Assembly (NCBI GenBank): GCA_947503285.1
Contig: CANNDD010000006.1
Span: forward strand, 1-64,000
Reading direction: 5' to 3'
From: an uncultured Croceitalea sp.
GTDB lineage: Bacteria > Bacteroidota > Bacteroidia > Flavobacteriales > Flavobacteriaceae
Length of the DNA stretch: 64,000 bases
Part shown: positions 45,582-54,669 of the stretch, piece after piece
How the letters are laid out: every line of letters begins with the position of its first letter
Position numbering within the stretch: position 1 is the stretch's first letter
Made by a program: the position numbers and the translations under genes
The notes under the pieces: model-generated
Seen by the model: only the letters and a program-made list of their open reading frames with translations
What the model was told of the DNA's origin: nothing
Database searches by the model: none

Positions 45582-45596
45582 TAGTATTTTCGTATT

Positions 45597-46313
45597 ATGG
45601 AGTTAGCAAATTTTCTAGCATACGGAAAACAACAATTTCTACCCAATTTGTCCATTGACCTTGTCATCATCGGTTTTCAAAAGGATGAATTAAAATGTTT
45701 GTTATTGAAGATTGGATCGAAATGGGTATTGCCCGGTGGTCATATCAAAATCGACGAATCCGTAGATACCGCCGTAGGCAGAATTTTAGAAGAGCGTACT
45801 GCTTTAAAGAATCCCCACTTTAAATTTTTGGCGGTTTTTGGTGATAAAGACCGAAATTTCGAGGAGGAATTCAAAAGCTTTTTTGCAGCAAAAGGGCTTC
45901 CGTGGCAAGAGGGTCATTGGCTTACCGATCGTTTTGTGACCTTGGCGTATTACTCTTTGGTCGACATCGACCGCATCGACCCCAAACCAGGTGGGTTTGA
46001 TGAGGCCGTAGCATGGTTCAGTTTTGATGCATTACCTGATATCGTCCTTGACCATGATGTCATTGTAGCCAGAGCGCGAAATAGATTAAGAGAAGATATT
46101 CAAAGGGAACAGCTTACCTACAAGCTATTGCCCACTGAATTCACCATGCCTGAACTACATCGGTTACATGAAAAGATTCTGAGCGAAAAATTGGATCGTA
46201 GCCGGTTTCAAAAGAAAATGCTGGGATCCGGATTGTTCGAACGCTTACCAAAGCGCAAGAAAGATAGTCCGGGTAGCAATCCCTACCAATATCGTTTGGT
46301 GCAAAAAAACTAA
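45597..46313 (+). CDS. NUDIX-type transcriptional regulator (NrtR/AraR-like)
   Basis: This 238-residue protein has a Nudix domain (residues 15-150) and a C-terminal winged helix (about 175-238: LLPTEFTMPELHRLHEKI, RSRFQKKML, GSNPYQYRLV). The Nudix box GHIKIDESVDTAVGRILEE has lost the Glu expected after the Arg, which fits a sensor rather than a hydrolase. NrtR-type regulators respond to ADP-ribose compounds; in Bacteroides a relative (AraR) controls arabinose use. Here it is divergent from a GH3 glycosidase, so a sugar-related role is more likely. Confidence 0.88.
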   Translation: MELANFLAYGKQQFLPNLSIDLVIIGFQKDELKCLLLKIGSKWVLPGGHIKIDESVDTAVGRILEERTALKNPHFKFLAVFGDKDRNFEEEFKSFFAAKGLPWQEGHWLTDRFVTLAYYSLVDIDRIDPKPGGFDEAVAWFSFDALPDIVLDHDVIVARARNRLREDIQREQLTYKLLPTEFTMPELHRLHEKILSEKLDRSRFQKKMLGSGLFERLPKRKKDSPGSNPYQYRLVQKN

Positions 46314-46359
46314 GCATTTTATTCGTGTTTATTTTGATGCTTTGATTTACCTTAGAACT

Positions 46360-46737
46360 ATGAACCTGAATCAAATTACAATACCCTCACTCGATGTAAA
46401 AAGGGCTATTCCGTTTTATGAAGCTTTAGGGTTAACCATGATCGTACAGGCGCTGCCCCAATATGTACGTTTTGTTTGTTCTGATGGCAATACCACTTTT
46501 TCTATCCATTTGGTTGACGAGCTTCCTAAAGGTGATGGTATTTACCTGTATTTTGAATCTACGCAACTCGATGCAAAAGTAAAAGAACTGGTTTCAAAAG
46601 GAATACGATTTGACGAGTTACCAAATGACAAACCTTGGCTCTGGCGTGAGGCACGTCTAAAAGATCCAGATGGCAATCAAATCATCCTCTACTTTGCTGG
46701 CGAGAACCGCTTGAATCCTCCCTGGCGGGTAAATTAA
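46360..46737 (+). CDS. VOC-family (glyoxalase-like) protein
   Basis: This 125-residue cytoplasmic protein starts at ATG 46360 (MNLNQITIPSLDV). Its paired beta-alpha-beta modules are LDVKRAIPFYEALGLTMIV and YFESTQLDAKVKELVSKGIR, ending LKDPDGNQIILYFAGENR. This is the vicinal oxygen chelate fold. The expected metal ligands are only partly visible (Glu in FES, His in FSIHLV), so the activity is open. It follows the NUDIX regulator by 46 bases on the same strand. Confidence 0.85.
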   Translation: MNLNQITIPSLDVKRAIPFYEALGLTMIVQALPQYVRFVCSDGNTTFSIHLVDELPKGDGIYLYFESTQLDAKVKELVSKGIRFDELPNDKPWLWREARLKDPDGNQIILYFAGENRLNPPWRVN

Positions 46738-46902
46738 AAGGACATTTAAGCAATGGATAGTCGTTTAGAATCGAATAAGGTAAACATGTTTATATGGCTA
46801 TGATGGAATGCAACCCTAAGCTTTCACATAAAAGCACACTAGCATATAAGATTCCTTGATCATTGCCAAGCTATCCCCCTAGAACTGGTAAAAAGGGAAC
46901 TT

Positions 46903-48105
46903 GTGCCTATCTTCGCTGAACAAAGCTTTTTTTTGACACCGCCCAAACACATTCTACCCACCATCGTTATTGCCCAGTTCTGCTGTACCTCATTGTGGTT
47001 TGCCAGTAATGGGGTATTGAGTGAACTTGTTGCAAACTTTGACCTTCGTGCCAATGCACTGGGCAATCTAACCGCTGCGGTACAATTTGGATTTATTACA
47101 GGCACTTTAGTCTTTGCCCTATGGACGGTTACGGACCGCTTTTCACCTTCAAAAGTCTTTTTGACCAGTGCTATTTTCGGGGCACTGGGCAACGCCGGAA
47201 TGCTATGGCAAGACAACACCTTGTTCACCTTGGTGCTTTTTCGATTTTTGACCGGTTTTTTTCTAGCAGGCATTTATCCCGTGGGCATGAAGATAGCTGC
47301 CGATTATTTTGATAAGGGCTTGGGCAGATCATTGGGCTTTTTGGTAGGGGCCTTGGTATTGGGTACCGCTTTTCCGCACTTGTTAAAAGGCTTGGACACC
47401 TATTTCCCCTGGCAATCTGTCGTTATGACCACATCTGGCTTGGCGTTTTTCGGGGGATTGTCCATCGCGCTGTTGGTTCCCAACGGACCGTATCGAAAGC
47501 AAGGTCAACAGGTAGATTTGAAGGCCTTTTTTAAGGTGTTTCAAAACACGGACTTTCGGGCAGCTGCCTTTGGGTATTTCGGACATATGTGGGAACTGTA
47601 CGCCTTTTGGGCCTTTGTACCGCTTATGCTGATGAAATATCAAGAAGTACATAACATCGTCTTAAACATTCCGATACTATCTTTTGGCATCATCGCCATT
47701 GGCGGCTTGGCCTGTGTGCTTGGCGGTTACCTTTCCCAAAGAATTGGAGTCAAAAAAACCGCAGGTATCGCACTGTTGTTATCAGGTTGTTGTTGTTTGG
47801 TATCGCCCTTAGCATTCATGCTACCAACAGAAGACCTTTTTGTTGGTTTCCTATTTTTTTGGGGCATGGTCGTTATTGCAGACTCCCCCCTCTTCTCCAC
47901 TTTGGTTGCACAACGTTCCACCCCAGAGCTAAAAGGTACGGCACTGACCATTGTAAACTGTATTGGGTTTGCCATTACCATTGTCAGTATTCAACTTATG
48001 ACCGTACTGCAAAGCACCTATTCCCATTTTTGGATTTACATGCTATTGGTAGTAGGACCATTTTTAGGTTTATATGCGCTGGTGCACAAAAAGAAGAGCA
48101 GATAA
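46903..48105 (+). CDS. MFS transporter
   Basis: This 400-residue inner-membrane protein has twelve hydrophobic helices, with the first-half MFS loop (FALWTVTDRFSPSKVFLTSA) and the second-half equivalent (LGGYLSQRIGVKKTAGIALL). It resembles the CynX/NimT-like group, but the substrate is not clear. The only canonical start near the first helix is GTG 46903; the frame is open further upstream to 46843 without an ATG, so the start is uncertain. The gene has a 165-base upstream gap and is followed by the AT-rich Fic region. Confidence 0.88.
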   Translation: MPIFAEQSFFLTPPKHILPTIVIAQFCCTSLWFASNGVLSELVANFDLRANALGNLTAAVQFGFITGTLVFALWTVTDRFSPSKVFLTSAIFGALGNAGMLWQDNTLFTLVLFRFLTGFFLAGIYPVGMKIAADYFDKGLGRSLGFLVGALVLGTAFPHLLKGLDTYFPWQSVVMTTSGLAFFGGLSIALLVPNGPYRKQGQQVDLKAFFKVFQNTDFRAAAFGYFGHMWELYAFWAFVPLMLMKYQEVHNIVLNIPILSFGIIAIGGLACVLGGYLSQRIGVKKTAGIALLLSGCCCLVSPLAFMLPTEDLFVGFLFFWGMVVIADSPLFSTLVAQRSTPELKGTALTIVNCIGFAITIVSIQLMTVLQSTYSHFWIYMLLVVGPFLGLYALVHKKKSR

Positions 48106-48189
48106 AAAACTATGGCTCATTAATTAGTTATACTTCTTGTCGAATTACGTTTAAAAACTACTTCTATTTATTAAAGAATTATATTTTTT

Positions 48190-48216
48190 CTTAAATAACA
48201 TTTATTATTATTTAAG
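48190..48216 (+). promoter_or_regulatory. Palindrome upstream of the Fic gene
   Basis: CTTAAATAA (48190-48198), nine bases, TTATTTAAG (48208-48216) form a perfect inverted repeat. A further CTTAAATTA half-site starts at 48231. These lie 30-75 bases before the Fic start in very AT-rich DNA. The Fic protein ends in a winged helix, so self-regulation through this site is possible. Confidence 0.45.
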
Positions 48217-48262
48217 TTTTTATCATTTTTCTTAAATTAGCTAAGAGGTTAATTAAAAGGAA

Positions 48263-49387
48263 TTGAAAAATTTTAAAGCAGGTAATTACATCAACCAAGG
48301 GACTTTCAAAAGTTTCATTCCCGTAGCGATAAATCGAGACTGGGTGCTTGACGATATGGAAGTTATTGAGCTTTTAAGTCAAGCTGATAGACAGCTTGGG
48401 CGACTTGATATGTACTCCGAGCATACTCCCAACATTGATCTGTTCATTTCAATGCATGTTTTAAAAGAGGCCACCAAATCGAGTAAAATAGAAGGTACCA
48501 AAACAAATATCGAAGAGGCCTTACAAGACAAAGAAGAAATAGCCGAAGAGCAACGAGATGACTGGGAGGAAGTTCAGAATTACATTAACGCCCTAAATTC
48601 GGCTATTAAATCCCTGGACGAATTACCCTTATCGTCTAGGTTAATCAAAATGGCCCATAAAGTACTCCTAAAAGGAGTTCGAGGAAAACACAAAATACCC
48701 GGACAGTTTAGAACAAGTCAGAATTGGATTGGTGGAGCATCAATCGCTGATGCTACATTCATTCCACCTCCATATCAAGAGGTTTCACGTTTAATGGGAG
48801 ACCTTGAAAAATTTTCTCACAATGAGGAAATTAAGTTGCCATATTTATTAAAAATTGCACTAATACATTATCAGTTTGAAACGATTCACCCGTTTTTAGA
48901 TGGAAATGGAAGAGTAGGTCGGCTTTTGATAACACTTTACTTAGTAGAGAAAGAAATTTTAAAAAAACCGATTCTATACTTATCAGATTTTCTTGAAAGA
49001 AATCGGCAATTATATTATGACAACTTGATGAGGGTTAGAACATCAAATGATATTAAGCAATGGTTCAAGTTTTTTCTCGTAGGAATCATTGAAACTGCGA
49101 AAGGCAGTATTGAAACATTCGATAGCATTATGAAGCTTCAAAAGGAGGTTGATTCCAAGATTCAGAGATTAGGTGCTCGAACTAGTAATGCAAGAGCAGT
49201 TGTTAGCCAATTATATTTAAAACCTCTAATCAATGTGCAAAAAGTTGCTGATATAACGGAACTTTCACTCCCTTCGGCGTATAAACTGGTTAATGAATTG
49301 GAACAACTAGGTATTTTAAAAGAAATCACGGGAGCAAAGAGGGGAAAACAATATTGGTTTGACGAATATCTCAATTTGTTCAGATAA
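48263..49387 (+). CDS. Fic-family protein (AMP transferase) with C-terminal winged helix
   Basis: This 374-residue protein has a Fic_N-like start with the inhibitory motif SSKIEGT (residues 73-79, Ser-x-x-x-Glu-Gly) and the full catalytic motif HPFLDGNGRVGR (209-220). A winged helix follows at about 305-374 (INVQKVADITELSLPSAYKL, VNELEQLGILKEITG). Fic enzymes usually attach AMP to target proteins; an inhibitory helix at the N-terminal side is the class II arrangement. The start TTG 48263 is the only option near the domain and is preceded by AAAGGA. The region is more AT-rich than its neighbours, which suggests gain by transfer. The target is unknown. Confidence 0.9.
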   Translation: MKNFKAGNYINQGTFKSFIPVAINRDWVLDDMEVIELLSQADRQLGRLDMYSEHTPNIDLFISMHVLKEATKSSKIEGTKTNIEEALQDKEEIAEEQRDDWEEVQNYINALNSAIKSLDELPLSSRLIKMAHKVLLKGVRGKHKIPGQFRTSQNWIGGASIADATFIPPPYQEVSRLMGDLEKFSHNEEIKLPYLLKIALIHYQFETIHPFLDGNGRVGRLLITLYLVEKEILKKPILYLSDFLERNRQLYYDNLMRVRTSNDIKQWFKFFLVGIIETAKGSIETFDSIMKLQKEVDSKIQRLGARTSNARAVVSQLYLKPLINVQKVADITELSLPSAYKLVNELEQLGILKEITGAKRGKQYWFDEYLNLFR

Positions 49388-49521
49388 AAAACCATTTAAA
49401 AAGATATACCAGGGCAATATCGGTTTAATATAAAACGAAGGAAAATTATAAAACAAAGATTATTTCAAAGCCGATAACTTCTATAAGTAGAAATCCCATG
49501 CTGCCCGTGATAAAAGGTGAA

Positions 49522-50799
49522 TCAAAAAACCTTCCCCACGGCCTCAATCGTCCGCTCCAAATCAGCATAACTGATGGCATCGTTTAAAAAGTAACTTTCA
49601 AAAGCAGAAGGCGGTAAATAAATTCCTTGGTCCAGCATGCCATGAAAATACTTCTTAAAAGTATCGTTATTTCCCCTGGTAGAACTTTTAAAATCCACAA
49701 CAGGTTCGTCACAAAAATGCACTGAAATCATACTCCCAAAGCGGTTGATTTGATGGGTTATGCCTTTCTCCGTTAATACTTCTTCTATCCCCTTCTGCAA
49801 AAAGGCGGTTTTATCAGCTAAACTGGTAAAGGTTTCCGGTTTGGTATTCAGTTCCGTCAACATGGCCAGACCAGCACTCATGGCCAAGGGGTTTCCGCTA
49901 AGCGTCCCAGCTTGGTAAACTGGTCCTTCGGGGGCTAAATGACCCATAATCTCCGCTCTTGCGGCAAAGGCACCTACGGGCAGTCCACCCCCAATCACCT
50001 TACCAAACATGACGATATCAGCATCAATATTCAATGCTTCTTGTGCACCGCCTTTACCTAATCGAAAACCGGTCATCACCTCATCAAAAAGCAGTAATAT
50101 CCCCTCTTTGGTGCACAGTTCACGTAAGCCTTTTATAAATTCATTGGTGGGTATGATACAGCCCATATTACCTGCAACAGGTTCTAAAATAATGGCAGCA
50201 ATCTCATCTTTGTTGGCCGCAATTAAGGTTTTTACTCCTTCCAAATCGTTATAATCGGCCAGTAAGGTGTCTTGTGCAGTGCCCTGGGTCACCCCGGGGC
50301 TATTGGGACTACCAAAAGTGACGGCCCCACTACCCGCTTGGATCAAAAACGAATCGGAATGGCCATGATAGCAACCGGCAAACTTGATGATCTTGTCCTT
50401 ACCGGTATACCCGCGTGCCAAACGTACCGCACTCATACAGGCCTCGGTACCTGAATTCACAAAACGTATCTTATCAATATTGGGTACCATACTAACTGCC
50501 AGCTTGGCCAGTTCGGTCTCGATTTCGGTCGGTATACCAAAAGAAGTTCCTTTTTTGGCCTTTTCAATGACCGCATCTAAAACAGGCTGATGGGCATGCC
50601 CTAAAATCAAAGGCCCCCAAGAAGCGATGTAATCTATATACCGGTTACCATCTTCGTCATACAAATAAGCCCCTTTGGCCTCTTTAATAAAAATAGGTTC
50701 GCCACCCACGGCTTGAAAGGCCCTAACGGGGGAGTTGACCCCGCCAGGAATGTATTTTTTCGCCTCTGCAAACAAGGCGCTACTTCTTTGGTATCGCAT
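49522..50799 (-). CDS. hemL: Glutamate-1-semialdehyde 2,1-aminomutase
   Basis: This enzyme converts glutamate-1-semialdehyde to 5-aminolevulinate, the last step before the porphyrin ring in the C5 haem pathway. The 425-residue PLP enzyme has [53 protein letters not shown] and [15 protein letters not shown] with the PLP-binding Lys. Length is normal. It is the first gene of a minus-strand run that continues with a glucosaminidase gene after the gap on the right. Confidence 0.95.
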   Translation of the reverse strand: MRYQRSSALFAEAKKYIPGGVNSPVRAFQAVGGEPIFIKEAKGAYLYDEDGNRYIDYIASWGPLILGHAHQPVLDAVIEKAKKGTSFGIPTEIETELAKLAVSMVPNIDKIRFVNSGTEACMSAVRLARGYTGKDKIIKFAGCYHGHSDSFLIQAGSGAVTFGSPNSPGVTQGTAQDTLLADYNDLEGVKTLIAANKDEIAAIILEPVAGNMGCIIPTNEFIKGLRELCTKEGILLLFDEVMTGFRLGKGGAQEALNIDADIVMFGKVIGGGLPVGAFAARAEIMGHLAPEGPVYQAGTLSGNPLAMSAGLAMLTELNTKPETFTSLADKTAFLQKGIEEVLTEKGITHQINRFGSMISVHFCDEPVVDFKSSTRGNNDTFKKYFHGMLDQGIYLPPSAFESYFLNDAISYADLERTIEAVGKVF

Positions 50800-50841
50800 A
50801 TCTTTCTTAACTATATGTTCACGTGAAATCTCGACAGCATT

Positions 50842-51696
50842 TTATCGTGTCTTTGCCTTTCTCAGGTTGATTGTCTGACCTATCGACAAATTCGTATTCT
50901 TTAAACTGTTCAATCGCATGATTTCATCAACGGAGATTCCGTATTTTCTTGAGATTCCATAAAGGGTATCGCCTTTGACGACCTTATGGGTAAATACGGT
51001 ATATTGTTTTGGTTTTCGAAGGGTTTCCAAACCATTATCGACTACTTCTTCGTCGTATTTATCCAACTCGTAGCGCTCTATAAGGGCAATCAGCTTCTGC
51101 GGATACTTTTTATCCGTTGCATACCCAGCCTTGCGCAATCCATAGGCCCATTTCTTATAGTCATCCCTACGGTAATTGAACAAAAAACGATACCGAGAGC
51201 GTGAGGCCAAAAAGATGCTATGGTCTCGAAACGAAAACATGGGGTGGTTGTATTTTCTAAAACATTCCCCTTTCGCATCATCGTCATGAAAATCATATTC
51301 CCCTTGCCATCCCTTATGGCATTTGATTCCGAAATGATTGTTCGTTTTTTGGGTCAGTTCACCCTTGCCCGAACCACTTTCCAATATACCCTGTGCCAAC
51401 GTGATACTGGCAGGTATACCAAAAGCACGCATTTCATATTGCGCGATCTGTGAAAATTCAGCGATATACCCTCGGGTCGAGGCAATCGGAAACTTCTTGA
51501 AATAGCCAGGGTCGGCAGGCAGGGGATACAGTTCCGATGTATTGAACTTGGTATCTTCAAGACCTGAATTGGGTTGGTAAACGCTTGTTTTTTTGGTAGT
51601 GGAATTGACCCTTTTACTGCTCGTCGTGCGTCTTTTTGAACCGCAACCCACCAAAACAAAAGCACCTAAAGCAATTACAAAAAAATATTTCATCAT
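50842..51696 (-). CDS. Glucosaminidase-LysM lipoprotein (GH73 type)
   Basis: This 284-residue protein has a lipobox (ALGAFVLVGC), a Thr/Ser/Lys-rich linker, and a GH73-type glucosaminidase domain (about 75-210). That domain shows SITLAQGILESGSGKGELTQ with the catalytic Glu, and NNHFGIKCHKGWQG. A LysM domain follows (about 235-281, HKVVKGDTLYGISRKYGISV, LNSLKNTNLSIGQTINLRK). It would cut peptidoglycan glycan strands during growth. The ATG overlaps the stop of the upstream PLP enzyme gene (ATGA), so both are co-translated. Confidence 0.9.
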   Translation of the reverse strand: MMKYFFVIALGAFVLVGCGSKRRTTSSKRVNSTTKKTSVYQPNSGLEDTKFNTSELYPLPADPGYFKKFPIASTRGYIAEFSQIAQYEMRAFGIPASITLAQGILESGSGKGELTQKTNNHFGIKCHKGWQGEYDFHDDDAKGECFRKYNHPMFSFRDHSIFLASRSRYRFLFNYRRDDYKKWAYGLRKAGYATDKKYPQKLIALIERYELDKYDEEVVDNGLETLRKPKQYTVFTHKVVKGDTLYGISRKYGISVDEIMRLNSLKNTNLSIGQTINLRKAKTR

Positions 51697-52598
51697 ATAT
51701 TCAACAAGGGTAAATTTTTCTTTTTCAATAGCTGGTTCATGCCTTTTATACCTTGCAATCCGCCGGTATGTATTGCCAAAATGCTCGTGCCGCGATCAAA
51801 GAAATCCTTCGAAATCAAATCCAACAGGCCATAAAACAGTTTTCCCGTGTAAATAGGCTCCAACTGGATTGTCGTTTTTTCCTTGAAATCATTGCTGAAA
51901 TGAACGAGTTCGGCATTTACTTTGGCATAACCCCCAAAATGATAATCGGAAATCAGCTGCCAGTTATCCTTTTGGGCAAATTTACGAATATCATTTAATA
52001 GAAAATCCCCCTTTAAAGCCGGAAAACCCAAAACACGCTGGTGCGACCTACTTGCATTGACCAGGCCTGCCAGTGTTCCCCCAGTCCCTACAGAACAACA
52101 TATAACATCAAAACCCCCATCTTGATCATTCAATATTTCTTCACATCCTTTTACGGCAAGGGTATTCGTCCCTCCCTCTGGCAATACATAAAAGTCACCG
52201 TATTGCTTTTTGAGTCTTGTTTTAAAGGCTAAGGTGTTACGGTTTCGATACGCCTCACGCGAAACAAAATAAAACTGCATACCGTGTTCTTTTGCCAATC
52301 GCAAGGTGGGGTTCTGGCTCCATTTGTTTTTTAATTCTTCACCCCGAATCACACCTACGGTTTCAAAACCATGTAATTTACCCGCATATGCCGTTGCAGC
52401 GATGTGATTTGAATAGGCACCACCAAAGGTGAGCAGCCCGGTTTGCTCTTGGGCCGTGGCCCGTGTCAAATTGTATTTTAATTTTCGGTATTTGTTTCCT
52501 GAAATAAGGGGGTGGATGGTATCTTCACGCTTTATGGACAGTGTAACACCTTTTGTCTCTAAAAGAGGTAGCAGTATTTCTTCATTGGAAACTTTCAA
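51693..52598 (-). CDS. ACC deaminase/D-cysteine desulfhydrase family PLP enzyme
   Basis: This 301-residue tryptophan-synthase-beta-type PLP enzyme has HPLISGNKYRKLKYN with the PLP Lys and TFGGAYSNHIAATAYAG, the active-site Ser-Asn-His loop. SVGTGGTLAGLVN binds phosphate. The family includes 1-aminocyclopropane-1-carboxylate deaminase and D-cysteine desulfhydrase; the residues at hand do not settle which. Cytoplasmic. It overlaps the glucosaminidase gene by four bases and is preceded by the HExxH gene after eight bases. Confidence 0.88.
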   Translation of the reverse strand: MKVSNEEILLPLLETKGVTLSIKREDTIHPLISGNKYRKLKYNLTRATAQEQTGLLTFGGAYSNHIAATAYAGKLHGFETVGVIRGEELKNKWSQNPTLRLAKEHGMQFYFVSREAYRNRNTLAFKTRLKKQYGDFYVLPEGGTNTLAVKGCEEILNDQDGGFDVICCSVGTGGTLAGLVNASRSHQRVLGFPALKGDFLLNDIRKFAQKDNWQLISDYHFGGYAKVNAELVHFSNDFKEKTTIQLEPIYTGKLFYGLLDLISKDFFDRGTSILAIHTGGLQGIKGMNQLLKKKNLPLLNI

Positions 52599-52605
52599 GG
52601 ACGGT

Positions 52606-52935
52606 TTATCTGAATAGGTATTTCAAAAAACCATAGGCATTCCTGCTTTGCGGATACCCTAAGTTTTCTTCATTGGCATATGCCTCACGCTCAAACGAAA
52701 TGTTCTGATAGGCACGGTAGCTATCTAAATACAAAACGGTTCTAAAAAGCCATTCCAGTACATACCACAGGTAGAAAAAAACCACTAGCAGCTCTAATTG
52801 TTGTTTTAAGTGTATACGCTCATGATTGATAAGCACGTCATCTTTCTTATAGGTATCTTCCTTAACGATTATAAAAGGCCACAGGGTGAGACCCACATAG
52901 TTTTTGCGAAAAAAATGTTTAAATACTAAAACCAT
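52606..52935 (-). CDS. Minimal membrane HExxH protein, unknown function
   Basis: This 109-residue protein has a HERIH zinc-protease motif (residues 38-42), a long hydrophobic helix (49-70, LLVVFFYLWYVLEWLFRTVLYL) and FEREAYANE (81-89), which could give the third zinc ligand. The order HExxH, helix, ExxA resembles M48/M56 gluzincin peptidases reduced to the core. I know no characterised member this small. It is just before the PLP enzyme and glucosaminidase genes on the same strand, so a cell-wall role is possible. Activity is an inference from the motif. Confidence 0.75.
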   Translation of the reverse strand: MVLVFKHFFRKNYVGLTLWPFIIVKEDTYKKDDVLINHERIHLKQQLELLVVFFYLWYVLEWLFRTVLYLDSYRAYQNISFEREAYANEENLGYPQSRNAYGFLKYLFR

Positions 52936-53124
52936 CTTTTACCAAATTGATATACTTGTCAAAACCGTGGGGATAGACAAATATAATAGTTTCGAATAGG
53001 AACAACGGAGTAAGCGCGTTTTTATTCAGATTTTTCAGACAAAAACCATATTAACTCGTTAAATCGCACTAAAACAGGCTATTTCAAGACTGGAAATGGC
53101 TAATTTTGAATCGTAATGGGTTGA

Positions 53125-53292
<168 letters not shown>

Positions 53293-53364
53293 ACAGGTTT
53301 TCGGCATAGTATTTGATGCTTTTTTGCCGATTGTTAGTGTCGTTTAAACTCAAAACTTGGTATT

Positions 53365-53961
53365 ATGAAAAAGATTAAATTATTGGTACTTCCCTTGCTA
53401 TTTTTAACCCTGTTGAGCTCATGTGTTTCCGTTCGCGTGTTGGCCGACTATGATAAAGAAGCAGATTTCAACACCTACAAAACCTATGCATTTTACAAAA
53501 CGGGAATCGATAGGGCACAAATTTCCGATCTAGACAAAAAACGTATTCTTACTGCCATTGACGCAGAGATGAGCGCACGCGGTTTTGTCAAATCGGAAAA
53601 CCCCGATTTGCTCGTGAGTATTTTCACCAAAGAGCGGGAGCAAGTAGACGTTTACAACAACAACTTTGGCTGGGGCGGCTTTGGTGGTTTTGGCGGTTTC
53701 GGCTTTGGTGGTTTCTACAACCCATGGTTCTGGGGACCAGGTTTTGGCTGGGGCGGTGGTTTCGGGCCTAATGTGTCTACCCGTACCGAAGGATCTTTAT
53801 ACATTGATTTAATCGATACCAAGAATAAGGAATTAGTTTGGCAAGGGCGTGGTGTGGGCACCTTGAACAACACCAAGAATATTGAGAAGAAAGAAGAAAG
53901 GATTCGGGAATTCGTATCTGAAATCCTTCAAGCATATCCGCCGGCCATTGCCGCGAACTAG
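53365..53961 (+). CDS. DUF4136 lipoprotein with Gly-Phe-rich loop
   Basis: This 198-residue lipoprotein has the lipobox LLSSC, then the DUF4136 start (VRVLADYDKEADFNTYKTYA). A low-complexity Gly/Phe/Trp insertion is at about 100-135 (repeats of GGFGGFGGFG). The domain closes with GSLYIDLIDTKNKELVWQGR. DUF4136 proteins are outer-membrane or periplasmic lipoproteins of unknown role. The insertion is unusual in length and may be surface-exposed. It is a single gene downstream of DUF5522. Confidence 0.85.
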   Translation: MKKIKLLVLPLLFLTLLSSCVSVRVLADYDKEADFNTYKTYAFYKTGIDRAQISDLDKKRILTAIDAEMSARGFVKSENPDLLVSIFTKEREQVDVYNNNFGWGGFGGFGGFGFGGFYNPWFWGPGFGWGGGFGPNVSTRTEGSLYIDLIDTKNKELVWQGRGVGTLNNTKNIEKKEERIREFVSEILQAYPPAIAAN

Positions 53962-54055
53962 ATTTGCTTTAAAATGCCTTATACCGAAAGCGAAGCAGTT
54001 ATCCCCTTAGTTTAAGTGTTCATCCTAGGATAGTTGCCTCGCTTTCATTTAGCAC

Positions 54056-54523
54056 TTAAAGTAACGGAAAGGCAATTTCATCTTTCACCTCTTTAAGCAC
54101 AAAAGCACTTTTGACCGCGCCAATATTAGGTAAAGTAGCAATTTTTGTTTTGGCAAAGTCGTAATACGCGTCGAGGCTCTTAACAATGACCTTCAATAGA
54201 AAGTCAAATTCACCACCTACTATAAAACACTCGACCACCTCAGGAAACTCTTTTACCAGTGCCAAAAAGTCATCCATCAAATACCCTTTTTGTGCCTCAA
54301 GGGAAACAAAGCTGAAAACGGTTATGCTACTTTCTATTTGTTCTTTGTTGACCACAGCTGAATAATGTTTTATAAACCCTTCTTTCTCCAATCGTTTTAT
54401 GCGCTCATAAACCGGGGTCTTGGTCAAGTTCAATTGCTCTGCAATGTTCTTGGCAACCGTTTTGGCATCCTTTTCCAAAATTTTGAGAATGGCCCTATCT
54501 ATGGCATCCAATTTTAGTTCCAT
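54056..54523 (-). CDS. Lrp/AsnC-family transcriptional regulator
   Basis: This 155-residue protein has the N-terminal helix-turn-helix (DAIDRAILKILEKDAKTVAK, LTKTPVYERIKRLEKEGFI) and the C-terminal RAM ligand-binding domain (EVVECFIVGGEFDFLLKVIV). Lrp/AsnC proteins bind amino acids and act as dimers or octamers. It is divergent from a DUF3291 gene and an aromatic amino acid hydroxylase gene, so phenylalanine or tyrosine is the likely effector. The divergent gap holds a perfect AT-rich inverted repeat. Confidence 0.92.
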   Translation of the reverse strand: MELKLDAIDRAILKILEKDAKTVAKNIAEQLNLTKTPVYERIKRLEKEGFIKHYSAVVNKEQIESSITVFSFVSLEAQKGYLMDDFLALVKEFPEVVECFIVGGEFDFLLKVIVKSLDAYYDFAKTKIATLPNIGAVKSAFVLKEVKDEIAFPLL

Positions 54524-54562
54524 ACTATTTTCCTTTTCGAAGTAGGTAAAACCCCTTTAATA

Positions 54563-54590
54563 TTATAAAATTCCTAAATTTATTTTATAA
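54563..54590. promoter_or_regulatory. Probable Lrp operator in the divergent promoter
   Basis: TTATAAAAT (54563-54571), ten bases, ATTTTATAA (54582-54590) form a perfect 9-bp inverted repeat. It lies 40-67 bases upstream of the Lrp start and about 80 bases before the DUF3291 start, in place to control both genes. AT-rich palindromes can occur by chance, so the call is moderate. Confidence 0.45.
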
Positions 54591-54669
54591 ATCAGGAAAA
54601 AACACCTATCAAATATAAGAAATATATTAATTATTCTTTATTACATATTTTTATAAGAAAAATAGTCTA

